This document shows positions 40,302 to 48,225 of a stretch of 51,145 nucleotides of DNA, piece after piece. Position 1 is the first letter of the stretch. Each line of letters begins with the position of its first letter. The stretch comes from BP-133 sp040756995 (lineage in GTDB: Bacteria; Actinomycetota; Acidimicrobiia; IMCC26256; BP-133). Below the pieces are notes generated by a model. The model saw only the letters and a list, made by a program, of their open reading frames with translations. It did no database searches and was not told the DNA's origin. The stretch covers positions 1 to 51,145 of the forward strand of contig JBFLYK010000046.1 in NCBI GenBank assembly GCA_040756995.1, given 5' to 3'. The position numbers and the translations under genes were made by a program.

Positions 40302-41570
40302 GTGCGTCGGCTTAGAGCCGTGGCCCTTACGGGGGCGGTCCTCCTCGGGGCGTCTATTCCCTCCATCACTCAGGCGCAGGGCGCCCCGGAGTCCACCTAC
40401 ATCGTGGCTCTGCGGCCCCTGGCCGGGAACGCGCTCGACTTCGCCGCCCTGCAGTCCCGGCTTCTCGGCTTCACCCTGCTCGACACGTACCAGCACTCCG
40501 TTTCGGGCTTCGCCGCCACCATGAGGCCGGCGGTGGCCCGCCGGCTGGCGGCCAGCCCGCTGGTGGCCAGCGTCCAGCAGGACCGGCCGATCTTCCGGGC
40601 CTTCGCCCAGGTCGTTCCGACGGGCGTGGTGCGGGTCCACGCCGACGAGAGCCCGACCGCCTCGATCGATGCCGTCGACCCGCCCCGGGTCGACGTGAAC
40701 GTGGCGGTGCTCGACACCGGCATCGACACCTCGCACCCGGATCTCAACGTGGCCGGCGGGTACTCCTGCGCCAAGGGGCGCAGCTACGACGACCACTACG
40801 GCCACGGCACCCATGCCGCCGGGATCATCGGCGCCCTCGACGACCGCACCGGCGTCGTCGGGGTGGCTCCCGGCGCCCGCGTGTTCGGCGTCAAGGTCCT
40901 CGACGACGACGCCAACGGCACCACCCGGGAGCTGCTGTGCGGCATCGAGTGGGTCACGTCGACCCGCTACGACAAGGATCCCCGCAACGACATCGACGTC
41001 GCCAACCTCAGCCTCGGTGGCGTGGGCAGCGACGACGGCAAGTGCGGCGAGCTCGACAAGGACATCCTCCACCAGGCCATCTGCAAGTCCGTGGCCGCCG
41101 GCGTGACCTACGTCGTGGCCGCCGGGAACGACCACGAGGACGCCTCCACGCTGATCCCCGCCGCCTACGGCGAGGTCATCACCGTCTCGGCCATCGCCGA
41201 CTCCGACGGCCGGCCGGGCGGCGATGGCGGCTCGCCCGACTGCCGGGCCGACGAGGACGACACGCTGGCCAACTTCTCCAACTACGGCCGGACCGTCGAC
41301 ATCGCCGCTCCCGGTGTGTGCATCTTCTCCACCATGCCCATCGACGGCAGCGCCGCCCTGGGTGACACCGGGGGCTACGGGACGCTGACGGGCACGTCGT
41401 TCGCCGCTCCCCACGTGGCCGGCGCCGCCGCCCTGTGGATCAGCCAGCACCGGGGCGCCACCCCGGCGGAGGTCCGCAAAGCCCTCATCGCCGCCGGCAA
41501 CTACGAATGGAACAACCGCGACGACCCGGACGGCCACAAGGAGCCGTTGGTCGACGTGTCCTCCTTCTGA
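40302..41570 (+). CDS. secreted subtilisin-like serine protease (S8) with propeptide
   Basis: This 422-residue protein has a signal peptide (about 1-26, ending ITQAQG). An I9 inhibitor/chaperone propeptide follows (about 30-105, STYIVALRPLAG...HSVSGFAATM). The S8 catalytic domain has Asp138 in VAVLDTGIDTSHPDL, His168 in YGHGTHAAGI and Ser366 in GTSFAAPHVAG. It should mature by self-cleavage outside the cell. The GTG at 40302 is chosen for its GGGGG ribosome-binding site and clean signal peptide; a GTG at 40233 would add 23 basic residues. Confidence 0.93.
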   Translation: MRRLRAVALTGAVLLGASIPSITQAQGAPESTYIVALRPLAGNALDFAALQSRLLGFTLLDTYQHSVSGFAATMRPAVARRLAASPLVASVQQDRPIFRAFAQVVPTGVVRVHADESPTASIDAVDPPRVDVNVAVLDTGIDTSHPDLNVAGGYSCAKGRSYDDHYGHGTHAAGIIGALDDRTGVVGVAPGARVFGVKVLDDDANGTTRELLCGIEWVTSTRYDKDPRNDIDVANLSLGGVGSDDGKCGELDKDILHQAICKSVAAGVTYVVAAGNDHEDASTLIPAAYGEVITVSAIADSDGRPGGDGGSPDCRADEDDTLANFSNYGRTVDIAAPGVCIFSTMPIDGSAALGDTGGYGTLTGTSFAAPHVAGAAALWISQHRGATPAEVRKALIAAGNYEWNNRDDPDGHKEPLVDVSSF

Positions 41571-41603
41571 CCGGCTTCTGACCGGCTCTCCGGTCGCCTC
41601 TGA

Positions 41604-41633
41604 TTGACCGCCCGGTCAAGTTGTTCCTAGCGT
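41604..41633 (+). promoter_or_regulatory. self-regulating operator and promoter of the second TetR gene
   Basis: TTGACCG-CC-CGGTCAA (41604-41619) is a perfect 7+7 palindrome whose left arm is also the -35 box TTGACC. The -10 box TAGCGT (41628-41633) ends 7 nt before the GTG at 41641, giving a leaderless transcript that the regulator itself can block. Confidence 0.7.
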
Positions 41634-41640
41634 GGCGCGG

Positions 41641-42228
41641 GTGAAGCGCAAGCTCACCGCCCGCGGAAAGCACCGTCGCCAGCAGATTCTCGACGAGTCC
41701 GCCCGGCTGTTCGCCGAGCGGGGCTACCACCCCACGTCGGTGGCCGAGATCGTCGAGTCGCTGGGCGTCGGCAAGGGCGTCTTCTACTGGTACTTCGAGT
41801 CGAAGGAGGATCTCTTCCTCGAGATCCTGGCCTCCTCCTCGCAGGACCTGCGGCGCCTGCAGCAGGCGGCCATCGGCGACGAACCCGACCCGCTGCGCCG
41901 CATCGAACTGGGGATCCGGGCGTCGCTGCAGTGGTTCCGGGACAACCGGCACCTCTTCAACCTGTCGCAGTTCGCCGCCACCGAGGAGCGCTTCGCCGCC
42001 GTTCTCCGCCAGAACGACGCCGTGGCCATCGAGGACATCACCCGACACCTGAAGGAGGCCATGGCCGACGGGAGCATTCCCGATCAGGATCCGGCCATGC
42101 TGGCCCACGCCCTCGTCGGCGCCACCCGCCATCTGGCCCGGACGTACCTGTACCACGGCGATGCCCCGGTCGGGCTGGTGGCCGACGTCGCCGTCCGGTT
42201 CGTCATGGGCGGGTTGACCGCCCGGTAG
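41641..42228 (+). CDS. TetR-family transcriptional regulator
   Basis: This 195-residue protein has a helix-turn-helix at about 8-55 (RRQQILDESARLFAERGYHPTSVAEIVESLGVGKGVFYWYFESKEDLF). An all-helical ligand domain follows (TetR_C-like, with FRDNRHLFNLSQFAATEERF). The GTG at 41641 is preferred as a leaderless start; a GTG at 41632 overlaps the -10 box. The palindrome in its own promoter points to self-repression. No adjacent target gene is obvious. The palindrome type TTGACCG...CGGTCAA is common for lipid- or acyl-CoA-responsive regulators (inference). Confidence 0.87.
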   Translation: MKRKLTARGKHRRQQILDESARLFAERGYHPTSVAEIVESLGVGKGVFYWYFESKEDLFLEILASSSQDLRRLQQAAIGDEPDPLRRIELGIRASLQWFRDNRHLFNLSQFAATEERFAAVLRQNDAVAIEDITRHLKEAMADGSIPDQDPAMLAHALVGATRHLARTYLYHGDAPVGLVADVAVRFVMGGLTAR

Positions 42229-42235
42229 CCGATCG

Positions 42236-43411
42236 CTAGCCGAGCTTGGTCAGGGCCTTGCGGAGGCCGCGCACGGCCTGGGCGATGCGCTGCTCGTTCT
42301 CCACGAGGGCGAAGCGCACGAACCCGTCGCCGCCGAGGCCGAAGCCGACACCGGGCGACACGGCGACCTTGGCTTCCGACACGCACATGAGGGCGAACTC
42401 CATCGACCCCATCTCGGCGTAGGGCTCGGGGATCGGCGCCCACACGAACATCGTGCCCTTGGGCTTCTCGATCTCCCAGCCGATGCGGGCCAGCCCGTCG
42501 ACGAGGGCGTCGCGCCGGCCCCGGTAGATCTCGCAGACGTGCTTCGGGTACTCGGGCGCCTCGTTCATGGCAACGATCGAGGCGATCTGGATCGGCTGGA
42601 ACGTGCCGTAGTCGAGGTAGCTCTTGATGCGGGCCAGGGCGGCGACGACCTCGGGGTTGCCGACCATGAAGCCGACCCGCCAGCCGGCCATGGAGAACGA
42701 CTTCGTGAGGGTGTAGAGCTCGACGGCGACGTCCTTGGCGCCGGGGACCTGGAGGATCGACGGCGGTTCGTAACCGTCAAACCCGAGGTCGGCGTAGGCG
42801 AAGTCGTGGACGATGAGGACCTCGCGCTCCCGGGCGAACTCCACCACCCGGGTCATGAAGTCGAGGTCGACGCACTGGGTCGTCGGGTTGTGGGGGAACG
42901 ACATCACGATCACCCGGGGCCGGGGCCAGCTCTCCTCGTACGACTGCTGGAGGTTGGCGAAGAAGTCCTGATCCGGCCCGAGGCGGACCTGGCGGACCTC
43001 GGCGCCGCACAGCACCGGGGCGTAGATGTGGATCGGGTACGACGGGCTCGGGACGAGCGCCACGTCGCCCGGCTGCACCAGCGTCCACATCAGGTGCGAC
43101 AGGCCCTCCTTGGCGCCGATGGTGTTGATGGCCTCCGTCTCGGGGTCGATGTCGACGCCGAACTTGCGCCGGTACAGATCGGAGATCGCCAGGCGCAGCT
43201 TGGGAATGCCGCGGCTGGCGGAGTACCGGTGGTTGCGCCCGTTGCGGGCCGCCTCGGCCAGCTTGTCGACGGCGATCTCCGGCGAGGGGATGTCGGGGTT
43301 GCCGAATCCGAGGTCGATGATGTCCTCACCGGCCCGCCGGGCGGCCAGCTTCCGGCTGTCGATGGCGGCGAAGACGTAGGGCGGAAGGGCGTTGATTCGG
43401 CGGAACTCCAT
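42236..43411 (-). CDS. class I/II aminotransferase, AlaC-like alanine transaminase
   Basis: This 391-residue PLP enzyme begins RRINALPPYVFAAIDSRKLAARRAGEDIIDLGFGNPDIPSP, the opening of AlaC/AlaA-type enzymes. NTIGAKEGLSHLMWTLVQPGD and VIVMSFPHNPTTQC follow. The PLP-binding Lys237 is in TLTKSFSMAGWRVGF. A role in alanine-pyruvate exchange is likely; an LL-diaminopimelate aminotransferase activity cannot be excluded. The -10 box TACCGT ends 6 nt before the ATG with no ribosome-binding site. It converges on the TetR gene with an 7-nt gap. Confidence 0.88.
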   Translation of the reverse strand: MEFRRINALPPYVFAAIDSRKLAARRAGEDIIDLGFGNPDIPSPEIAVDKLAEAARNGRNHRYSASRGIPKLRLAISDLYRRKFGVDIDPETEAINTIGAKEGLSHLMWTLVQPGDVALVPSPSYPIHIYAPVLCGAEVRQVRLGPDQDFFANLQQSYEESWPRPRVIVMSFPHNPTTQCVDLDFMTRVVEFAREREVLIVHDFAYADLGFDGYEPPSILQVPGAKDVAVELYTLTKSFSMAGWRVGFMVGNPEVVAALARIKSYLDYGTFQPIQIASIVAMNEAPEYPKHVCEIYRGRRDALVDGLARIGWEIEKPKGTMFVWAPIPEPYAEMGSMEFALMCVSEAKVAVSPGVGFGLGGDGFVRFALVENEQRIAQAVRGLRKALTKLG

Positions 43412-43417
43412 TCATTC

Positions 43418-43423
43418 ACGGTA
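43418..43423 (-). promoter_or_regulatory. -10 box of the aminotransferase gene (leaderless type)
   Basis: TACCGT on the minus strand ends 6 nt before the ATG. It faces the divergent promoter of the HAD gene in a 48-nt gap. Confidence 0.45.
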
Positions 43424-43446
43424 CCAGTGAGGTGTCTCGATCCCCT

Positions 43447-43452
43447 TACGAT
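43447..43452 (+). promoter_or_regulatory. -10 box of the HAD phosphatase gene (leaderless type)
   Basis: TACGAT ends 7 nt before the ATG at 43460, with no ribosome-binding site. Confidence 0.45.
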
Positions 43453-43459
43453 TTCGGGC

Positions 43460-44194
43460 ATGTCGGGTCTGCGGGCATTCGGTGGCGAGGTCGAGGCGGT
43501 CTTCCTGGACGTGGGCGGGGTGTTGCACCTTCCGTCGCCCGACATCGTCGGTACGGCGTTGCGGCGGGTCGGTCTGGGCGAGGCGATCGATCCCGAACTC
43601 CTCGACCGGGCCCACTACGCCGGGGCCAAGGCCCTCGAGGTCTGGCCGGTGGGCGATGTGCGGGTCGGGCTGTGGGCGGCCTACGAGCGGGCCTACGCCC
43701 TCGAGGTCGGCGTGCCGGAGGACCGCCTCGACGAGGCGATCGCCGAACTCGACGCCGCCTTCGCCCGGGACGGCGTCTGGAGTCGCCCGGCCCCCGGTTC
43801 GTTGGACGGGCTGCGGGCGCTGGCCTCCACCGGCGTGACGCTGGCCATCGTGTCGAACTCCGACGGCACGCTGGAGGAACGCCTCCGGGCCGAGGGCATC
43901 TGCCAGGTCGGGCCGGGCGACGGCGTCCCCATGACGATCGTCGTCGACTCCGACGTCGTCGGTGTGGCGAAACCCGATCCGGCCATCTTCCACATCGCGC
44001 TCGAGGCCTGCGGGGTGGCCCCGGAGCGGGTGCTGCACATCGGCGACACCGTTGGGGCGGACGTCGACGGCGCCCTGGCCGCCGGCGTCCGCCCCGTCCA
44101 CCTCGACCCGTACGGCTTCTGCGAGGACGGGTCGCACCCGCACGTACCGGATCTGGCCGCCGTCGCCGCCGCCTTGCTGAACGGAGCGGGCTGA
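43460..44194 (+). CDS. HAD-superfamily hydrolase
   Basis: This 244-residue enzyme has HAD motif I as VFLDVGGVLH: the nucleophile Asp is kept but the usual second Asp is Gly, a known DxGGV variant seen in several HAD branches. Motif II is LAIVSNSDG, motif III Lys is in GVAKPDPAIF and motif IV is LHIGDTVGADVDGALAAG. It is probably a phosphatase for a small phosphorylated metabolite, but the missing general acid leaves the activity open. Its stop lies at the edge of a 16-bp inverted repeat. Confidence 0.85.
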   Translation: MSGLRAFGGEVEAVFLDVGGVLHLPSPDIVGTALRRVGLGEAIDPELLDRAHYAGAKALEVWPVGDVRVGLWAAYERAYALEVGVPEDRLDEAIAELDAAFARDGVWSRPAPGSLDGLRALASTGVTLAIVSNSDGTLEERLRAEGICQVGPGDGVPMTIVVDSDVVGVAKPDPAIFHIALEACGVAPERVLHIGDTVGADVDGALAAGVRPVHLDPYGFCEDGSHPHVPDLAAVAAALLNGAG

Positions 44195-44253
44195 AGCGCA
44201 ACCGGTTGCACTTCACCCCCAAATCCGGCACGGAAACGCAACCGGTTGCGCTT
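44194..44253. repeat. 16-bp inverted repeat of two LacI-like palindromes
   Basis: AAGCGCAACCGGTTGC (44194-44209) is exactly complementary to GCAACCGGTTGCGCTT (44238-44253), with a 28-nt loop. Each arm also contains the 12-bp palindrome GCAACCGGTTGC, whose centre ACCGGT resembles LacI/GalR operators. It fills the 65-nt gap between two convergent genes, so it may be a bidirectional terminator, paired operators 40 bp apart, or both. Confidence 0.6.
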
Positions 44254-44259
44254 GAGAAG

Positions 44260-45150
44260 CTACGCCGAACCTCGGAGGACCCTGACGGCCTTTCCGAGGA
44301 CGGCGGCGTTGTCGGGGTTGGCCGAGTCGATCGGACCGAGGATGACCCAGTCGGCGCCGGCGTCGGCGTAGGCACCGATCTGCTCCGCCGCCTGCTGCGG
44401 ATCGCCCTTGATGATGCCCGGCCGGTTGCCGCCGAGGCGGTCCCACTTGGCGGCCGCCTCGGCCGGCGTCGGCGCCAGGACGGCGAGTCCGCCCCAGGTG
44501 TAGGTGAAGGCGAGCGGATCCCGGCCGGCGTTCGCCAGCTCGGCCCGCAGGCGGTCGGCGGCGGCGGTGAAGGCGGCCGGCACGCTCCCCCAGTGGTTCC
44601 AGCCGTCGGCGGTGTTGGCCGCCAGGCGGAAGGCGGCCGGCGACCGGCCGGCCACCCACACCGGATACTCCCGCCCGGCCAGCGCTTCCACGGTCGTGTG
44701 CAGCTGCGCGACCCGGTAGGCGCCCAGGGCCTGACGACCGGTGTCCTGGGTGCCGGCCGGTTCGGGATCGGCGGGGAGGACACCGAAGGCACGGTCCTCG
44801 GCGATGCTCTCCTCGTCACCGCCGCCGAGACCGGCGATGATCCGGCCGGGGGCGAGACGGGCCAGGGTGTCGAAGGCGGCCCGCGTCGTGGCCGGCGGGC
44901 GGAGCGTGGCCCGGGCCACCAACGTGCCGACGGCCAGGCGGCGGGTGGCGGCGGCCACCGCCGCGGTCATGGTCAGAAGCTCCAGCGCCGGCCGGCGTTC
45001 GGCATCCGCCGCGTCGCCCCGTTGGCGGAACAGGTGATCGAACAGGAACACGCCGTCGAGTCCGGCGTCCTCGGCGGCTCTGGCCACCTCGAGCACCCGC
45101 TCCGGCTCGGACTGGAACGACGGCAGCGTGAGCCCGACCCGGGGCGTCAC
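44260..45150 (-). CDS. LLM-class flavin/F420-dependent oxidoreductase
   Basis: This 296-residue luciferase-like barrel enzyme has RVGLTLPSFQSEPERVLEVARAAEDAGLDGVFLFDHLF, the usual opening of actinobacterial F420-dependent proteins, plus LAVGTLVARATLRPPATTRAAFDTLA, GRIIAGLGGGDEES and PVWVAGRSPAAFRLAANTADGWNHWG. Cofactor choice (F420 or FMN) cannot be fixed from sequence alone. Its start overlaps the stop of the ROK kinase gene by 4 nt, so the two are co-translated. Confidence 0.87.
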   Translation of the reverse strand: MTPRVGLTLPSFQSEPERVLEVARAAEDAGLDGVFLFDHLFRQRGDAADAERRPALELLTMTAAVAAATRRLAVGTLVARATLRPPATTRAAFDTLARLAPGRIIAGLGGGDEESIAEDRAFGVLPADPEPAGTQDTGRQALGAYRVAQLHTTVEALAGREYPVWVAGRSPAAFRLAANTADGWNHWGSVPAAFTAAADRLRAELANAGRDPLAFTYTWGGLAVLAPTPAEAAAKWDRLGGNRPGIIKGDPQQAAEQIGAYADAGADWVILGPIDSANPDNAAVLGKAVRVLRGSA

Positions 45151-46094
45151 GAGGGCGGGAGGAGCGTGCGGGCCAGGGCGGCGGCGCCGACGGCGCCGGC
45201 GTGCTCGCCGAGGGCGGCGGCCAGGACCGGGGGCAGCGGGCGGAGGGCGGCGGCTTCGACGTATTCCGGCAGCACGGCCCGCAGCGGGTCGAGCAGGAGA
45301 TCACCCAGCTCGACCAGGCCGCCGGAGATCACCACCACCTCGGGGTCGAGGATGTTGATCAGCCCGCCGAGCCCCACGGCCACGGCCCGGGCGTGCTCGG
45401 CCAGGATGGCCAGCCCGTCCGCCTCGCCGGCCACCGCCGCCAGGCGCACGGCATGGCCGGTGACGGCCTCGACCGCGCCTCCGGCCCGGGCCAGCACGGC
45501 GGGAGCGTCGCCCCGCGCCGCCCATTCCCGGGCCCGCCGGCCGAGGGCGGTGCCGGAGGCGATGGCCTCCCAGTGGCCCCGGGCGCCGCAGGCGCAGGGC
45601 GGCCCGTCCGGATCGACGGTGACGTGGCCGATCTCGGCCGCGAACCCGTGGCCACCCCGGTACTCCCCTCCGTTGATGATGAGACCGCCACCGATGCCCG
45701 TCCCCAGCGTTACGACCAGGACTTCCCGGTGGCCCCGTCCGGCGCCGTGGAGGACTTCGCCGAGGGCGGCGACGTTGGCGTCGTTGTCGACCACCACCGG
45801 CACCGGGCAGCCGGCCGCCAGCCGGTCACGGGCCGGGACGCCGACGAACCCCGGCAGGTTGGGGGCGTAGAGCACGGCGCCATTGAGGTCGACCAGGCCG
45901 GGGAGGCCGACGCCGACGGCGGCGATGTCGGGCTCGGCGGCGCAGAGGTCACGGACCACGGCGGCCACGGCCGACAGGATGGCGTCGGGCCCGGCGGCCG
46001 TCGGCTGTCGCCGCTCGGCCACGATCTCGCCCTTCTCGGTGGCGGCGACGGCCAGCAGCTTCGTCCCGCCGATGTCGATCCCGGCCGTGAGCAC
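45147..46094 (-). CDS. ROK-family sugar kinase, probable glucokinase
   Basis: This 315-residue kinase has the phosphate loop AGIDIGGTKLLAVAAT, VVDNDANVAALGE with the catalytic Asp, VTLGTGIGGGLIINGG and the zinc-binding ROK motif CACGARGHWEAIASG. The GTG at 46092-46094 places the phosphate loop about 5 residues from the start, as is usual; a GTG at 46130 directly after the upstream stop would add 12 residues. It probably phosphorylates glucose, and a downstream coupled oxidoreductase shares the operon. Confidence 0.88.
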   Translation of the reverse strand: MLTAGIDIGGTKLLAVAATEKGEIVAERRQPTAAGPDAILSAVAAVVRDLCAAEPDIAAVGVGLPGLVDLNGAVLYAPNLPGFVGVPARDRLAAGCPVPVVVDNDANVAALGEVLHGAGRGHREVLVVTLGTGIGGGLIINGGEYRGGHGFAAEIGHVTVDPDGPPCACGARGHWEAIASGTALGRRAREWAARGDAPAVLARAGGAVEAVTGHAVRLAAVAGEADGLAILAEHARAVAVGLGGLINILDPEVVVISGGLVELGDLLLDPLRAVLPEYVEAAALRPLPPVLAAALGEHAGAVGAAALARTLLPPS

Positions 46095-46130
46095 TCCCTG
46101 CCCGCTCCCCACCGCCGGCCGGCCGCCCAC

Positions 46131-47261
46131 CTAGAAGCGCAGGAGGGCGCCGATACGGCCGAGGACGTCGAGGTCGGCGTTGTCCCGCACCATCTGCACC
46201 CGGCACTTGTTGGCCAGCGCCTCCTCGACCGCCTCCTCGACGACGTCGTCGACGAGGTCCATGGACCGGCCGCAGACCGGGCAGCGCCGGCCCAGGAGGC
46301 CGAGGTACCGGCACGACCGGCACCGCCAGCCCTCGGCGGCGTAGCCCTCGGAGACCAGCAGCACGTCGACCCGCCGCTCGACCAGGGCGGCCAGCGTCGG
46401 CTCGAGGCCGGCCACCCCGCCGCCGGTGCCGATGGCGTCGCGCAGCCGCTCGACCAACGCCGCCTCGCTCCGGCGGGCGACGGCCGCCTCCACCGCCAGC
46501 GCCGCCTGCCGCACCTCCTCGGCACTGGCCGTGGTCGGGATCACCAGCCGGTCGGCGACCCGGTCTCTGATCCAGGGATGGAGGAGCCCCTCGAGCTCCA
46601 CGACGACCTCGTGGGGGCCGCCGAGGATCACGTGCTCGACGGGCCGTTGCCGCAGCTCGGTGAACGTCACCTCGGCGGCGTGCTTGAGGTGCCGGTGGGC
46701 GACCTCCTCGGTGTGGCGCTGGACGCGGGCGCCCCGGCTGCCCTGGGCGGGGTGGCCGGCCTGGTCACCACCCCGGGGCACGGCGTCGAACACCTCGGTG
46801 TGCTCGGTGAGCTCGCCGAGCTCGAAGCGGAACAGCCGGGCCCGCTGGCGGTCGACGAGCAGCACGGCGAACCGTTCGTAGGCCTGCAGGATCGACTCCA
46901 GGGGCCGCACGTGGGGCGTGTGGTTGACCACGATCTCGTTGCTGACCGGCAGCGGCGACTCGACGACGTCGAAGAAGCCGTCGGCCGAGCAGGCGAAGAA
47001 GGCGAGGCCCCTCACGTGGGAGCGGTCGAAGCCGCCCCGCACCCAGGCGGCGATCCGGTCGAGGTCGCCGGCCACGGAGCGGACGGCCTCGGGCCCGAAG
47101 CCGGCCGCCTTCTCCCGGGCCTCCCGGAGGAGATGGGCGAGCTGGGTCTCGTAGTCGGCGGGCCGGGGATGGCGGCGCCCGTCGACATCGAGGTAACAGC
47201 TCGTCACCACCGAACTGGCGCGGTGGCCGGCCAGCGCCCGGATCCGGTCCTCGCTGATCAT
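46131..47261 (-). CDS. Vms1/eRF1-like bacterial release-factor homologue
   Basis: This 376-residue protein has the three-domain layout of bacterial archaeo-eukaryotic release-factor relatives. The N-terminal domain includes SSVVTSCYLDVDGRRHPRPADYETQLAHLL. The middle domain includes AVLLVDRQRARLFRFELGE, then a Gly/Gln loop, RGGDQAGHPAQGSRGARVQRH (Gly164, Gly165, Gln167). The third domain has HVILGGPHEVV and a C-terminal zinc ribbon (Cys314, Cys317, Cys327, Cys330). The loop sits where eRF1 has GGQ and Vms1 its peptidyl-tRNA-hydrolysing loop. Release of stalled nascent chains is likely. AAGGGGG supports the ATG at 47261. Confidence 0.82.
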   Translation of the reverse strand: MISEDRIRALAGHRASSVVTSCYLDVDGRRHPRPADYETQLAHLLREAREKAAGFGPEAVRSVAGDLDRIAAWVRGGFDRSHVRGLAFFACSADGFFDVVESPLPVSNEIVVNHTPHVRPLESILQAYERFAVLLVDRQRARLFRFELGELTEHTEVFDAVPRGGDQAGHPAQGSRGARVQRHTEEVAHRHLKHAAEVTFTELRQRPVEHVILGGPHEVVVELEGLLHPWIRDRVADRLVIPTTASAEEVRQAALAVEAAVARRSEAALVERLRDAIGTGGGVAGLEPTLAALVERRVDVLLVSEGYAAEGWRCRSCRYLGLLGRRCPVCGRSMDLVDDVVEEAVEEALANKCRVQMVRDNADLDVLGRIGALLRF

Positions 47262-47301
47262 CGACGCCCCCTTCCCAGGCTCGAGGGGCGGGGCAGGCAA
47301 G

Positions 47302-47751
47302 TCAGTCGGCCCCGCCGCCGGCTTCGATGTAGCTCTTCAGCTGCTTCATCGCGTTGTCGACGATCATTCCCGCCGCCGCACGCTTCATGAACCCCGGCAG
47401 GGGCAGGCTGACGTCGACCGTGAGCACGTAGCCCACCCGCGTGCCGCCGCCCTCGGCGTCGAAGCTGTAGGAGCCGTCGAGCCGGCGGAGGTAGTCGGCC
47501 TTCTCCAGCGTCCAGGCGAAGCCGGCGGGGGCATCGGCGTAGTCGTAGGCCAGGATGTAGCCGATCGTCTTGCCCAGAGCCGAGACCTCGTACCGCACGC
47601 GGGTGCCGCGACCGGCTTCGTCGTGGTCGAGGACCTCGACGTCCTTCACGTCGGTGGCCCAGTCCGGGTAGCGGTCGAAGTCGATCGCCACGGCGTAGCA
47701 CCGCTCGGGTTCGGCGTCGATGTGGATGCTCTCGCGGGCCTCGTCGGACAT
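47302..47751 (-). CDS. SRPBCC-family lipid-binding-like protein
   Basis: This 149-residue protein has the START/Bet v 1-like fold: ESIHIDAEPERCYAVAIDFDRYPDWATDVKDVEVL, RVRYEVSALGKTIGYILAYDY, and a long C-terminal helix ending MKRAAAGMIVDNAMKQLKSYIEAG. In actinobacteria this is the cyclase/dehydrase or CoxG-like group that binds a hydrophobic ligand. No catalytic residues can be named. It starts leaderless (TAGGGT 9 nt upstream) and precedes the release-factor homologue by 40 nt. Confidence 0.83.
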   Translation of the reverse strand: MSDEARESIHIDAEPERCYAVAIDFDRYPDWATDVKDVEVLDHDEAGRGTRVRYEVSALGKTIGYILAYDYADAPAGFAWTLEKADYLRRLDGSYSFDAEGGGTRVGYVLTVDVSLPLPGFMKRAAAGMIVDNAMKQLKSYIEAGGGAD

Positions 47752-47760
47752 GTTTCGGGG

Positions 47761-47766
47761 ACCCTA
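47761..47766 (-). promoter_or_regulatory. -10 box of the SRPBCC gene (leaderless type)
   Basis: TAGGGT on the minus strand ends 9 nt before the ATG at 47751. Confidence 0.45.
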
Positions 47767-48225
47767 TCAACCCGACCGGCGGGGGCCCTTCTCCGGATTG
47801 CGGATGCGGGGGAAGGTGCCGTGGCGGGCGGCCCACTGGGCGGCCAGCGACAGCGGGAAGACCGGCTGGAGGATGCCGAACGGCTCCCGGGCGGCGGCGA
47901 CGATGCTGACGATGACCGACACCGCCAGGGAGCCGAGGAGGAGCAGCCGGACGGGCCGCGGCGCCGAACCCTGGAGGAAGAAGAGGCTGCCGACGCCGAT
48001 GCTGTCCTCCTGGCGGGCGGTGCGGACGGCGGCGCGGGCCAGGGCCAGCAGCGCCAGCGGGATCGACACCGCGAACAGCACGAGGCTGATCACCGAGGCG
48101 GGAACGTGCAGGGCTTCGACGCCGGCCATCGCCGGGAGGGTCGTGGCGGCGAAGAGCACCGTGCCGGCCAGGCTGGCCTCCACGATCCGGTGGCCGGGAA
48201 GCGCGGCGAGCCGTTGGAGGATCAC
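47767..48225 (-). CDS. membrane protein of unknown function
   Basis: This 152-residue protein has three hydrophobic segments (about 13-36, 41-65 and 87-112) and a basic C terminus (RIRNPEKGPRRSG). The GTG at 48223-48225 overlaps the stop of the upstream glycosyltransferase (GTGA) and is chosen for that reason; the longer open frame runs through that gene. The coupling suggests a role with the glycosyltransferase, perhaps in holding its lipid substrate. No family was recognised. Confidence 0.65.
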   Translation of the reverse strand: MILQRLAALPGHRIVEASLAGTVLFAATTLPAMAGVEALHVPASVISLVLFAVSIPLALLALARAAVRTARQEDSIGVGSLFFLQGSAPRPVRLLLLGSLAVSVIVSIVAAAREPFGILQPVFPLSLAAQWAARHGTFPRIRNPEKGPRRSG

